The notes below the pieces were generated by a model. It did not search any database, was not told the DNA's origin, and saw only the letters and a program-made list of their open reading frames with translations. Position numbers and translations under genes: made by a program. Below are positions 25,763 to 34,132 of a stretch of 64,000 nt of DNA, piece after piece (the first letter of the stretch is position 1; the number at the start of each line of letters is the position of its first letter). Source of the DNA: Peribacillus asahii (lineage in GTDB: Bacteria > Bacillota > Bacilli > Bacillales > DSM-1321); assembly GCF_003570725.1 (NCBI RefSeq), contig NZ_QWVS01000005.1, forward strand, positions 1 through 64,000, given 5' to 3'.

Positions 25763-26938
25763 TTACATTCCTAAGTTCTTAGCGATAATAATCTTCATAA
25801 TTTCATTCGATCCAGCATAAATAGGGGCCACAGCTGCGTCACGGTATCTTCTAGCAATCTTATATTCCTCCATATAGCCATACCCGCCATGCAGCTGCAT
25901 ACATTCTGCGGAAATTCGTCTAGCCATGTCAGTAAGCCACCATTTTGCCATAGATACCTCCGTAACAATATCTTGACCAGCCATATGTTTGACAATTAAA
26001 TCATCAACAAACGTACGACCTATTTGAACTAATGTAGCAATTTCCGCTAGTTTAAATTGTGTATTTTGAAATTTACTAATTGGTTTGCCAAAAGCTTGGC
26101 GTTCTTTTACATATTGTAACGTTATGTCTAACATGTCTTCTGCAGCAACGATTCCTCCTATTGCAGTGAGAAGGCGTTCTTGTTGCAATTTATCCATTAA
26201 ATAAAGAAATCCTTTTCCCTCTTCTCCTAAAAGGTTAGAAGCTGGAACACGTACATCTTCAAAGATTAATTCAGCTGTATCTTGACTGTGCATGCCAACC
26301 TTATCTAGCTTTCTACCTCTCGAGAAACCTGCCATTCCTCTTTCTATCAATAACAGGCTTACTCCACGATGCGCAGGAGTTGCTTTTGGATCTGTTTTAC
26401 AGGCTACTAATACGACATCAGAAAGGATTCCGTTTGTAATAAATGTTTTTTGACCATTGACAATATAATCAGAACCATCTTTAATAGCTGTCGTAGAAAT
26501 ATTTTGCAAATCTGATCCTGCTCCAGGTTCAGTCATAGCAATTGCGGAAATTAATTCGCCGCTAACGAATTTTGGTAAAAATCGCTTCTTTTGATCTTCT
26601 GTTCCAAAAGAAGATATATAGGGAGTGGCTACATTACTATGTAGGCTTATTCCGCTAAGTCCCGTACCTACTCTAGCTAATTCCTCTGATAAGATAGCAG
26701 CAAAGCCAAAATCTACTCCCATGCCTCCGTATTTCTCATCAACCGAAGGACAAAGAAATCCTTGTTTGCCTAGTTTCAGCCATAATTCACGAGGTATTAA
26801 ACGTTCTTCTTCCCATTGTGTAAAATAAGGCTCCACTTCTTTTTCCACGAATTTTCTTAATGATTCGCGAAACATTAAATGTTCATTAGACGGATAGATA
26901 CGACTTGCTTGCGCCTTATAGATAGTTTGATTACTCAT
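25763..26938 (-). CDS. acyl-CoA dehydrogenase, long-chain/isovaleryl type (5 of 5)
   Basis: A 391-residue enzyme with AIAMTEPGAGSDLQ, catalytic Glu in KLQQERLLTAIGG, MQLHGGYGYMEEYKIARRYRD and IYAGSNEIMKIII. It is the third close paralog of this type in the island. A promoter-like TTGCAT/TACTAT pair sits just upstream. It is followed after 70 bases by the orphan TRAP binding protein and then the thioesterase, forming a three-gene unit of oxidation, uptake and CoA recovery. Confidence 0.9.
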   Translation of the reverse strand: MSNQTIYKAQASRIYPSNEHLMFRESLRKFVEKEVEPYFTQWEEERLIPRELWLKLGKQGFLCPSVDEKYGGMGVDFGFAAILSEELARVGTGLSGISLHSNVATPYISSFGTEDQKKRFLPKFVSGELISAIAMTEPGAGSDLQNISTTAIKDGSDYIVNGQKTFITNGILSDVVLVACKTDPKATPAHRGVSLLLIERGMAGFSRGRKLDKVGMHSQDTAELIFEDVRVPASNLLGEEGKGFLYLMDKLQQERLLTAIGGIVAAEDMLDITLQYVKERQAFGKPISKFQNTQFKLAEIATLVQIGRTFVDDLIVKHMAGQDIVTEVSMAKWWLTDMARRISAECMQLHGGYGYMEEYKIARRYRDAAVAPIYAGSNEIMKIIIAKNLGM

Positions 26939-27346
26939 CTTTTTTCCCTCGCTCTCCTTTTTATAGTATTGCTGCTATATAATCATGCAATTTCTATGCC
27001 GATAAAACCAACCTATAGTTTTCAAGGATTCTCCTATTTTAATGCTATAGGGAGGAAACACTATTGTGTTTTTAATTGTCTTGAAAATCGGACACTGTCT
27101 CTTTTTCGAGACAGTTTTAAGGTGCATCACCATTTCTTTTTCATCATAGAAGCGTATGTCCTTCCTTCAAAAACAGGCTAGTCAAATAGCAGAAAGAGGT
27201 TAACCTAGCCCATCGTTATGAAACGACCTTTTAGGTCAACCTCTTTCGTTCGTCATTATAAAAACAAAGCATTTCTACAAAATAACAGGACAGCAAAGAT
27301 TTGTTGAATGTATTCCACACTTAACGGCAAGTTAAGACTCCAAACT
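26939..27346. other. 408-base intergenic region with two hairpins
   Basis: No credible gene. The minus-strand promoter candidate at 26963-26990 serves the dehydrogenase gene. ACTGTCTC/GAGACAGT (27094-27115) forms an 8-bp hairpin followed by TTTT on the plus strand. GAAAGAGGTTAACCT (27201-27215) pairs with one mismatch with AGGTCAACCTCTTTC near 27233-27247, and the loop contains a further CGTTATGAAACG hairpin. Without a T-run this larger structure is not a classical terminator. Confidence 0.5.
26963..26990 (-). promoter_or_regulatory. candidate sigma-A promoter of the 25763-26938 operon
   Basis: Minus-strand TTGCAT (26985-26990), a 16-base spacer and TACTAT (26963-26968). The start codon follows within about 25 bases and the intervening GGAGAGCGAGG is the ribosome binding site. 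Confidence 0.45.
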
Positions 27347-28129
27347 TTATAAAGCCTCTCCTTTCCCCCCATCAATATTGACGGAGGTACCTGTGACGTA
27401 CGATGCAGCATCAGATACTAAGAAACTAATCACATTAGCTGCCTCATCCGTTTCACCAATTCTTCCTAACGGGATTTTATGGGAAGTTAATTTCGAAAAT
27501 TCCTCCCACGACAAATGACCATAATCTTTTTTCCACTTTCTTTCTATTTGCTCACTTCTAATTAATCCAATACAAACTGTGTTCACTCGTATATTATATT
27601 TAGCTAAATCTTTGCTCATTGCATTTGTTAAAGTCATTCCTGCTGCTCTGCTCACACTCGTTGGTAGTGATGAAGCAGGAGCCGTCTTAGCGATTGTTGC
27701 TGTGACATTTAAAATTGCTCCACCTCCTCTTTCCTTCATATACGGGATTGCAGCATTTGAACAAAAGATTGCGGCAAATAGCTTTAAATCTAGATCTGCT
27801 CGCCACATTTCTTCATTAACTAGTTCAAATGAATGTGCAGAGCTTTGACCAGCATTGTTAATTAATATATCAACCCCGCCAAAATGCTCTGCCGTCTCCC
27901 CAACAAACTCCTCACAATCTCTCTTTATAGACACATCTTTTGAAGCATAATATACATCTCTTCCAGTTGTCTCTTTAATGATTGCTGAGGCCTCTTGCAA
28001 TTTCGTGATATCTCTTCCGCAAATAGCAACGTCCGCCCCTTCTTTTGCTAATAATAAGGCTGTTTCAAAGCCAATCCCCTTACTGCCGCCTGTTACTATG
28101 GCAACCTTATCTCTCAAGTTTAAGTCCAT
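27347..28129 (-). CDS. atypical short-chain dehydrogenase lacking the YxxxK active site
   Basis: A 260-residue SDR with a good cofactor motif TGGSKGIGFETALLLAKEGA, NNAGQSS and a C-terminal TGTSVNIDGG. Where the catalytic Tyr-x-x-x-Lys should be, the sequence reads SLPTSVSRAAG, giving Thr and Arg in place of Tyr and Lys. Such variants form a recognised branch of ketoacyl-reductase-like SDRs; their activity is uncertain. It may be a binding or regulatory protein, or use another catalytic base. It lies 28 bases after the CaiB gene, in one operon. Confidence 0.85.
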   Translation of the reverse strand: MDLNLRDKVAIVTGGSKGIGFETALLLAKEGADVAICGRDITKLQEASAIIKETTGRDVYYASKDVSIKRDCEEFVGETAEHFGGVDILINNAGQSSAHSFELVNEEMWRADLDLKLFAAIFCSNAAIPYMKERGGGAILNVTATIAKTAPASSLPTSVSRAAGMTLTNAMSKDLAKYNIRVNTVCIGLIRSEQIERKWKKDYGHLSWEEFSKLTSHKIPLGRIGETDEAANVISFLVSDAASYVTGTSVNIDGGKGEAL

Positions 28130-28157
28130 TGTAGTTATGCTCCTTCTTTATGAATAA

Positions 28158-29342
28158 TTAAATAATCTTCCCTTGTTCCAAATTCGCAATTTCCTCTTTT
28201 GAATAGCCTAATTCTAGTAATACTTCGTGCGTATGCTCTCCTAGTAAAGGAGGATGTTTTTTTAATTGTGCAGGGGTTTCAGAAAATTTAATTGGAAATC
28301 CAGGAACTTTTAAATTTTTGACAACAGGATGTTCAATTTCAAGGACCATCTCTCTTGCGATTACATGTGGGTGAGTCATGATTTGATCGATAGTATGAAT
28401 AGGTCCACATGGTACTCCGGCTTGTTCCATTCTTTCAAAAACCTCCGTGCTTTCCATTTTGGATAGACGTTCATTAATCATTTCAACAAGTAATTCGCGA
28501 TTAGCTACTCGATCATCGTTTATTTTAAATCTGGAATCCTCTAATAAGTCATTCCATTCAAAGCCTTTACAGCACTTTTCCCACAATCTATCATTCGCTA
28601 CCGCTAATATAATATCCATGTCCTTTGCTTGAAAAGCTTGATAAGGAACAATTGTCGGATGCCCTGATCCATATCGTTGTGCTACTTGTCCAGTAGCAAA
28701 AAAATTAGTAGCTAAATAGTTTAAAATAGCGACCTGACTATCTAGTAAACTAGTATCAATGAATTGTCCTCTCCCGCTTTTCTCTCTAGCAAATAGCGCA
28801 GTTACAATTCCAAATGCTGCAAACATACCTGTATTAATATCCACAGTGGAAGTTCCCGTTTTCACCGGCGGTCGTTCGGGATCTCCGGTTACACTCATTA
28901 AGCCGCTGAATCCTTGTAATAATAAATCATAACCTGGTCTGTTCTTTTCAGGTCCGGAACGCCCAAATCCAGAAATCGAACAGTAAATTAGTCGCGGATT
29001 TATTTCCTTTAATTGTTCATAGCCATATCCTAATTTCTCCATAGTTCCTGTTCTAAAGTTCTCGACCAGCACATCTGCTTCTTTTACTAATTTATATATA
29101 ATCTCTTTACCTTCTGGAGATTTTAAATCAATCGTAATACTACGTTTATTTCGGTTGGATGAGAGATAGTAGCAACTTTCACCGTTCCATGTAGGCGGGG
29201 TAAATCTTCTTGTTTCATCACCTACAGATGGCTGTTCCACTTTAATAATATCTGCTCCCATATCACCTAACATCATCGTACTAAATGGACCTGCTAATGT
29301 TCTTGATAAATCTAATACTTTGATTCCCTCTAAAGCTTGCAA
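28158..29342 (-). CDS. CaiB/BaiF class III CoA-transferase (3 of 3)
   Basis: A 394-residue protein with LAGPFSTMMLGDMGADIIKVEQ, RPGYDLLLQGFSGLMSVTGD, the catalytic Asp in TSTVDINTGM, and LLGEHTHEVL near the end. It lacks the racemase GHDINY motif found in the two other family members, so a real CoA-transferase is more likely. It is the first gene of a two-gene unit with the atypical SDR and is transcribed away from leuA. A strong cre-like site lies 64-78 bases upstream. Confidence 0.88.
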   Translation of the reverse strand: MQALEGIKVLDLSRTLAGPFSTMMLGDMGADIIKVEQPSVGDETRRFTPPTWNGESCYYLSSNRNKRSITIDLKSPEGKEIIYKLVKEADVLVENFRTGTMEKLGYGYEQLKEINPRLIYCSISGFGRSGPEKNRPGYDLLLQGFSGLMSVTGDPERPPVKTGTSTVDINTGMFAAFGIVTALFAREKSGRGQFIDTSLLDSQVAILNYLATNFFATGQVAQRYGSGHPTIVPYQAFQAKDMDIILAVANDRLWEKCCKGFEWNDLLEDSRFKINDDRVANRELLVEMINERLSKMESTEVFERMEQAGVPCGPIHTIDQIMTHPHVIAREMVLEIEHPVVKNLKVPGFPIKFSETPAQLKKHPPLLGEHTHEVLLELGYSKEEIANLEQGKII

Positions 29343-29845
29343 TCTAGTTCACCTCAGACCGTAATAATTTTATTCTGTGTTAACAGACAGACTTTAACTA
29401 TTTAAAGAAGGCGCTTTCAAACATTACTTTCCTATTTCTCTAATAGACAAAACCTTGTCGACATGTACGCCTAATCTACTTTTAAAGCAACTAACAAGGG
29501 GCTCCATCTTTTTATTCCCTAACTATGATTTGCCCTCCTCTCCTTTTTCTACAATTTAATTAACATTATTTAACATTATCAAACTTTTATAAATTTTTCC
29601 AATACAGAACATTCATAAGAGTGGAATAATTAATAACAATAATTATTGTTCGTACAGCTATAGGGATCATTTAAATACATATCTATAAGAAATCACGACC
29701 GTACCCATTCAACAAATAGCTTGAATATATGTTTTGGAGATTGATAAAATACTTGAATCCCTAAAAAAATTGTAGTAGTATACATTTTATACAAAAAATG
29801 GATATAAATATCCGTAATAGGTGATTAATTGAAAAAGGGGGTTTC
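29343..29845. other. 503-base divergent regulatory region between CaiB and leuA genes
   Basis: No gene seen. The minus-strand side carries the cre-like site at 29406-29420 overlapping a TTGAAA/TTAAAG promoter-like pair (17-base spacing). The plus-strand side is AT-rich and has TTGTAGTAGTATACATTTTA followed by TACAA just before leuA, whose inverted TTGTA/TACAA ends could be an operator. No T-box or leader peptide with Leu codons is evident. Confidence 0.5.
29406..29420 (-). promoter_or_regulatory. CcpA (cre) site candidate
   Basis: On the minus strand TTGAAAGCGCCTTCT fits the cre consensus WTGNAANCGNWNNCW at all but one position. It overlaps the TTGAAA that could be the -35 of the CaiB/SDR unit, a position suited to carbon catabolite repression. 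Confidence 0.55.
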
Positions 29846-31387
29846 ATGATGGAGAATAAAAGAGTTTATTTTTTTGATACTACATTAAGAGATGGTGAAC
29901 AAACACCTGGGGTGAATCTTAATCAAGAAGAAAAGGTGGAAATTGCACTACGATTAGAAAAGCTAGGAATTGATATTATCGAGGCGGGATTTGCTGCTGC
30001 ATCACCTGGAGACGCACAAGCTATTAGAGCAGTCGCACAGGCTGTTTCTAAACCAATGGTAGTCAGCCTCGCTCGAACAAATAAAGAAGATATTGATGCA
30101 GTAATAAATGCTATTGGAGATATTGATAATACAGGTATTCATATTTTTATAGCTACTTCCCCGATTCATCGAGAACGTAAACTAGGATTGACAAAAGAAC
30201 AAGTAGTAGCCAAAGCGGTGGAAAGTGTCTCTTATGCAGCCAAACATTTTAAACATATTGAATTCTCCTGTGAAGACTCTACACGTACCGAATTAGATTT
30301 TCTTTGTGAAGTAGCCGAAAAAGTAATTGAAGCAGGCGCAACTGTGTTGAATTTCCCTGACACAGTCGGTTACACAACTCCTGAAGAATATATCAAGCAA
30401 TTTCAATATATTAAGGAAAATACAGCAGGCATTGAGAACATACGCTTAAGCTGTCATTGTCATGATGATCTTGGTTTAGCATTAAGTAATAGTATTGCGG
30501 CCATTAAAGCGGGGGTTACACAAGTTGAAGGCTGTATAAATGGGATTGGTGAACGAGCAGGAAATGTAGCTCTTGAAGAAGTAGCTGCTTTATTAGAAAC
30601 TCGAAAAGATTATTATCATAAAGAAACAGGGATCAATTTGAAAGAAGTAGCTAGAACAAGTAAATTAGTAAGTAGACTTACAGGCATTGCTATTCCTCCT
30701 AACAAAGCGGTTATAGGCGGAAATGCGTTTGCTCATTCTTCCGGCATTCATCAGGATGGGGTTATTAAAGATAAATCTACCTACGAAATTATGAAGCCTG
30801 AAAGTATTGGTTTTCATGAGACTAAGCTAGTATTAGGCAAACTCTCCGGCAGAAATGCGCTTAAAAAGAGATATGAAGAGCTCGGTTATTTTGTTAACGA
30901 TGAGCAGCTTAGAGAAGTTTTCAAAAAGTATAAAGATCTTGCCGATCGTAAAAAGGAAATTTTTGATGAGGATATTATCGCTTTGTTAGAAACACAGACA
31001 ACAAAAGAAAAGCATTCTTTATATTCATTTAAAGACTTCAGTTTACAAATACTCACAGACAATCAATATCGAGCATTCGTTAATATCGTGCATAGCGATG
31101 GCTCTTTAATTGAAGGAGTTGGTGAAGGAAATGGTCCAATTGATGCCCTTTATAAAGGCATAGATGGTGCTCTTCAGTTAGAAGATACCGAATTAGTTGA
31201 TTATAAAATCAACTCCATTTCACAAGGAAAAGATTCAATTGGAGAAGTATTTGTTAAAGTTAGAAAGAAAGGATCGTTATTCCAAGGCAGAGCTATTAAT
31301 GTTGATATTATCGTTGCAAGCGCTAACGCTTATATCGATGCAATTAACAGATTAAAAACCCCGCATGAAAATTTATCCAAAATTTAA
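29846..31387 (+). CDS. leuA: 2-isopropylmalate synthase, stand-alone copy
   Basis: A 513-residue protein with FFDTTLRDGEQTPGVN, the metal-binding HCHDDLGLA segment, GNAFAHSSGIHQDGV and a full C-terminal LeuA allosteric domain (from about residue 385). It condenses 2-oxoisovalerate with acetyl-CoA in leucine synthesis. In Bacillus leuA normally sits in the ilv-leu operon; here no leuB, leuC or leuD follows. It may be a second copy or a related Claisen-type synthase (citramalate or homocitrate type). A terminator follows at 31443-31484. GGGGG lies at good distance from the ATG. Confidence 0.85.
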   Translation: MMENKRVYFFDTTLRDGEQTPGVNLNQEEKVEIALRLEKLGIDIIEAGFAAASPGDAQAIRAVAQAVSKPMVVSLARTNKEDIDAVINAIGDIDNTGIHIFIATSPIHRERKLGLTKEQVVAKAVESVSYAAKHFKHIEFSCEDSTRTELDFLCEVAEKVIEAGATVLNFPDTVGYTTPEEYIKQFQYIKENTAGIENIRLSCHCHDDLGLALSNSIAAIKAGVTQVEGCINGIGERAGNVALEEVAALLETRKDYYHKETGINLKEVARTSKLVSRLTGIAIPPNKAVIGGNAFAHSSGIHQDGVIKDKSTYEIMKPESIGFHETKLVLGKLSGRNALKKRYEELGYFVNDEQLREVFKKYKDLADRKKEIFDEDIIALLETQTTKEKHSLYSFKDFSLQILTDNQYRAFVNIVHSDGSLIEGVGEGNGPIDALYKGIDGALQLEDTELVDYKINSISQGKDSIGEVFVKVRKKGSLFQGRAINVDIIVASANAYIDAINRLKTPHENLSKI

Positions 31388-31442
31388 AACAGTCAACTAC
31401 GTTTAATGAACTTCTATGTTGACTATTTATAAATATTGATAC

Positions 31443-31484
31443 CACAAAAAAGATGGCTTCTATTTTGAAGTCATCTTTTTTGTG
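31443..31484. terminator. bidirectional intrinsic terminator after leuA
   Basis: AAAAAAGATGGCTTC and GAAGTCATCTTTTTT pair around a six-base loop, with A- and T-runs on both sides, so it can serve leuA (plus) and the nitronate monooxygenase gene (minus). Confidence 0.75.
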
Positions 31485-31533
31485 ACCAATTGGCTATGTG
31501 TTAGTTAATTAACAGCGCCAACTCATTAAATAA

Positions 31534-32520
31534 TTAACATTGTATCTTTCTTGTAGATATTAAAGTAGATAAGGCTTTTTCATACTCTTCTTCAAGGTCA
31601 TTAACTACTTGAGAAATTGGTAGAACTTTATCAATTGTCCCTACACCTTGACCAGCAGACCAGATGTCCTTCCAGGCTTTTGCTTTTACTTCCTTATTCT
31701 CCATATGTGAAAAATCTATCGTTTCTTTTCTCTCAAGCTGTGTAGGATCGAGCCCAGCATTTTTAATACTCGGAATCAGGTAGTTAGCATGCACCCCGCT
31801 AAAAGCAGGCGTATAAAGGATATCGTCAACTGTTGAATCCGTTACCATCTTTTGATAGTCTTTACTCGCATTACTTTCAGTTGTGGCAATGAATCTAGTT
31901 CCCATATAAGCAAAATCTGCTCCTAATGCTTGGGCGGCCAATATATCTTGTCCATTTGTAATACAACCAGAAAGCAATGTGATTCCACTCCAAAACTTTT
32001 TGACGGCTCCCATAAATGCTATTGGATTGATTGTACCACCATGACCTCCTGCCCCATTACAAACTAACACTAAGCCATCAACACCAGTCTCTGCCGCTTT
32101 TTTTGCATGAGTAAGGGTCGCTACATCAGAAAATACAAGTCCACCATATTCATGGACAATGTCAACAACAGATGTAGGCTTACCTAATGAAGTAATAACA
32201 ATAGGAGGTTGATATTTCTTAATTAGTTCCAAATCTGTTTCATATCGTTTATTGGTTTTATGGACAATAAGGTTGACAGCCCATGGAGCTATTTTCTGAT
32301 CAGGATTTAACGCTTTTGCTTCTTCTAATTCTTCAGTAATTCGATTCATCCATTCTTCTAAAATTTCCCCTGTTCTTGCGTTTAATAATGGAAATGAACC
32401 AATTATGCCTGATTTACAAGCTTCAATCACTAATTCTGTACCAGATACAAGAAACATTGGTGCTGAAATAACCGGTAACCTTGTTTTTTCCAAGAGCATA
32501 TTTAATTTAGTATTTGTCAT
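31534..32520 (-). CDS. nitronate monooxygenase / 2-nitropropane dioxygenase family protein
   Basis: The FMN-binding TIM-barrel protein of about 328 residues includes LPVISAPMFLVSGTELV, VCNGAGGHGGTINP and DFAYMGTRFIATTESNA, all typical of the family. Members oxidise alkyl nitronates; many uncharacterised ones are reductases or flavin oxidases of other substrates. The ATG at 32520 follows GAGAGGGGA; the longer frame to 32646 would overlap the MFS gene and start in a non-homologous hydrophobic stretch. Operon with the upstream MFS gene is possible (about 110 bases apart). Confidence 0.85.
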   Translation of the reverse strand: MTNTKLNMLLEKTRLPVISAPMFLVSGTELVIEACKSGIIGSFPLLNARTGEILEEWMNRITEELEEAKALNPDQKIAPWAVNLIVHKTNKRYETDLELIKKYQPPIVITSLGKPTSVVDIVHEYGGLVFSDVATLTHAKKAAETGVDGLVLVCNGAGGHGGTINPIAFMGAVKKFWSGITLLSGCITNGQDILAAQALGADFAYMGTRFIATTESNASKDYQKMVTDSTVDDILYTPAFSGVHANYLIPSIKNAGLDPTQLERKETIDFSHMENKEVKAKAWKDIWSAGQGVGTIDKVLPISQVVNDLEEEYEKALSTLISTRKIQC

Positions 32521-32629
32521 GATTATTCCCCTCTCTTTAAAATATGAGAATAGTAAATCTAAAAGTATAAGGATTATTAACCACCATTCCATAATAATAC
32601 CATTATTTTTAATATTTTGTAAATATATG

Positions 32630-34000
32630 TTAAACCATTCTCTCAAACTTAACTTTTCGATAATAGAAGTAAAACATGATCATAGCGCAAAAAATAAGAA
32701 AAGAAATACTTAAGAAAATATTTCTATAAACTAGTTCCAATAATAACCCTTTTTGAAAGGTTAACATTAGACCAGCAAGAGTTACGCCAAAGGCACCTCC
32801 AAAAAACTGTACTAACTGAGTCATTCCCGCACCTGCCCCAATTTCCACGATTGATAAAATCCTTGTTACTTCATTAGAAATACTTGAATTGATTGTAGAA
32901 AATCCAATACTAAATACTATATATATTGTAAGTAGTGATAATGGAGATACAGTAGAAAATAATCCTAGCATAATAGTTCCACTAAAAAGCAATAACTGAC
33001 CTGTGATAATTAATGATACACTTCCAATGCGGTCAATTAATCTCCCTATAAACTGAGAAGCTATTGCCCCTAAAATCGCTCCAGGAAAAATAATCAACCC
33101 TACTTCTGCTGGTTCTTTTTTAAAAACAACAGTTAAAATAATAGGCAATAAAAATAGAGTTGAAAAGTTGGTTAGAAACGTAGTAAATCCAATGAAAAGT
33201 AATTTTAAAAATTGTCGATTTTTAAGGAGCTCCGGTTGAATAAAGGGTGCCTCCATTTTATGAAGATACTTCCACAATATGAAACTAAGAACTAACGTAC
33301 TCATTAAAATGATATATGAAAAGGTAGAGAAGAATAATAAAAGCCCTGTTACACTTAATGCCGTAAGCACTGCACCAAGTAGATCAAAATGTCCCCTCTT
33401 GACCTTTTCTTTAGGCAACAACTTTCGAAAAAAAGGAATAAATAAAACAACTAAGCCGGTAATCCCAAAAAGATATTTCCATCCTAAGTATTGAGTAATG
33501 GCTCCTCCTACCACAGGACCTAAGCCGAATGCTAAGGAAACAGCAGAAGTAATAAATGACATTGCTTTTCCTCGTCTCGTTATCGGTACATAGCGCCTGA
33601 TAAGCACTACCACCAGCCCTGGAACTGCCCCTGCTCCTGCAGCCTGTAAAATACGGGCTGCTAGTAATAGATAGAAATGCGAAGCAAAGAACCCTAGTAT
33701 GGATGATACTCCCAATATCGCTATGCCAATTAATAATAATTTAGAGATGGGAATAAAATCAGACAATCTACTAAAAGCCAAAGTAGAGATGGCAAATGCG
33801 ATAGAATAACTAGATACAAACCATGATGCCATCGAAGAATTGATAGAAAGCTCACTAAGTACGGTCGGCAACGCTACATTAAACATCGTTGTATTCATGA
33901 CTACTAACCAACTAGTGAAACTCCAAATGATAAGGATTTTATTCTCTTGAATAGGTTTGGCACTTGCAAAGTCCGAAGTAGGGGTAGAAATGGACGACAT
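32630..34000 (-). CDS. MFS transporter, DHA2 (EmrB/QacA)-like drug exporter
   Basis: A 456-residue membrane protein with about 14 predicted hydrophobic segments and the N-terminal motif VVMNTTMFNVALPTVLSEL typical of DHA2 proton antiporters. The loop ILQAAGAGAVPGLVVVLIRRYVP matches the next conserved family element. It probably exports a toxic compound or metabolite. The substrate cannot be predicted. A terminator of the neighbouring TRAP operon lies just upstream, so it has its own promoter in the short gap. Confidence 0.85.
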   Translation of the reverse strand: MSSISTPTSDFASAKPIQENKILIIWSFTSWLVVMNTTMFNVALPTVLSELSINSSMASWFVSSYSIAFAISTLAFSRLSDFIPISKLLLIGIAILGVSSILGFFASHFYLLLAARILQAAGAGAVPGLVVVLIRRYVPITRRGKAMSFITSAVSLAFGLGPVVGGAITQYLGWKYLFGITGLVVLFIPFFRKLLPKEKVKRGHFDLLGAVLTALSVTGLLLFFSTFSYIILMSTLVLSFILWKYLHKMEAPFIQPELLKNRQFLKLLFIGFTTFLTNFSTLFLLPIILTVVFKKEPAEVGLIIFPGAILGAIASQFIGRLIDRIGSVSLIITGQLLLFSGTIMLGLFSTVSPLSLLTIYIVFSIGFSTINSSISNEVTRILSIVEIGAGAGMTQLVQFFGGAFGVTLAGLMLTFQKGLLLELVYRNIFLSISFLIFCAMIMFYFYYRKVKFERMV

Positions 34001-34048
34001 TGTCTCTCACCTTAATTCTTATATTTTTTGAAAACCAAAATATTAAAA

Positions 34049-34073
34049 AGGCCTTGCTTTTAAACAAGACCCA
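34049..34073 (-). terminator. intrinsic terminator of the TRAP transporter operon
   Basis: Minus-strand GGTCTTG and CAAGGCC pair around a TTTAAAAG loop and are followed by TTTTTAAT. It lies 60 bases after the dctP stop. Confidence 0.6.
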
Positions 34074-34132
34074 AAATTAACTTCAAATTAATTTAACTTA
34101 ACTATTAGATTGGTGTCTGGCATTCTTATTCT

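Noticed and set aside
26879-27181. 100-codon plus-strand frame starting inside the 25763-26938 gene in antisense
   Set aside because: No ribosome binding site, composition unlike the neighbours; the intergenic part is hairpins.
32521-32646. N-terminal extension of the nitronate monooxygenase-like protein
   Set aside because: Hydrophobic, unrelated to the family, overlaps the MFS gene, and a good ribosome binding site precedes the ATG at 32520.
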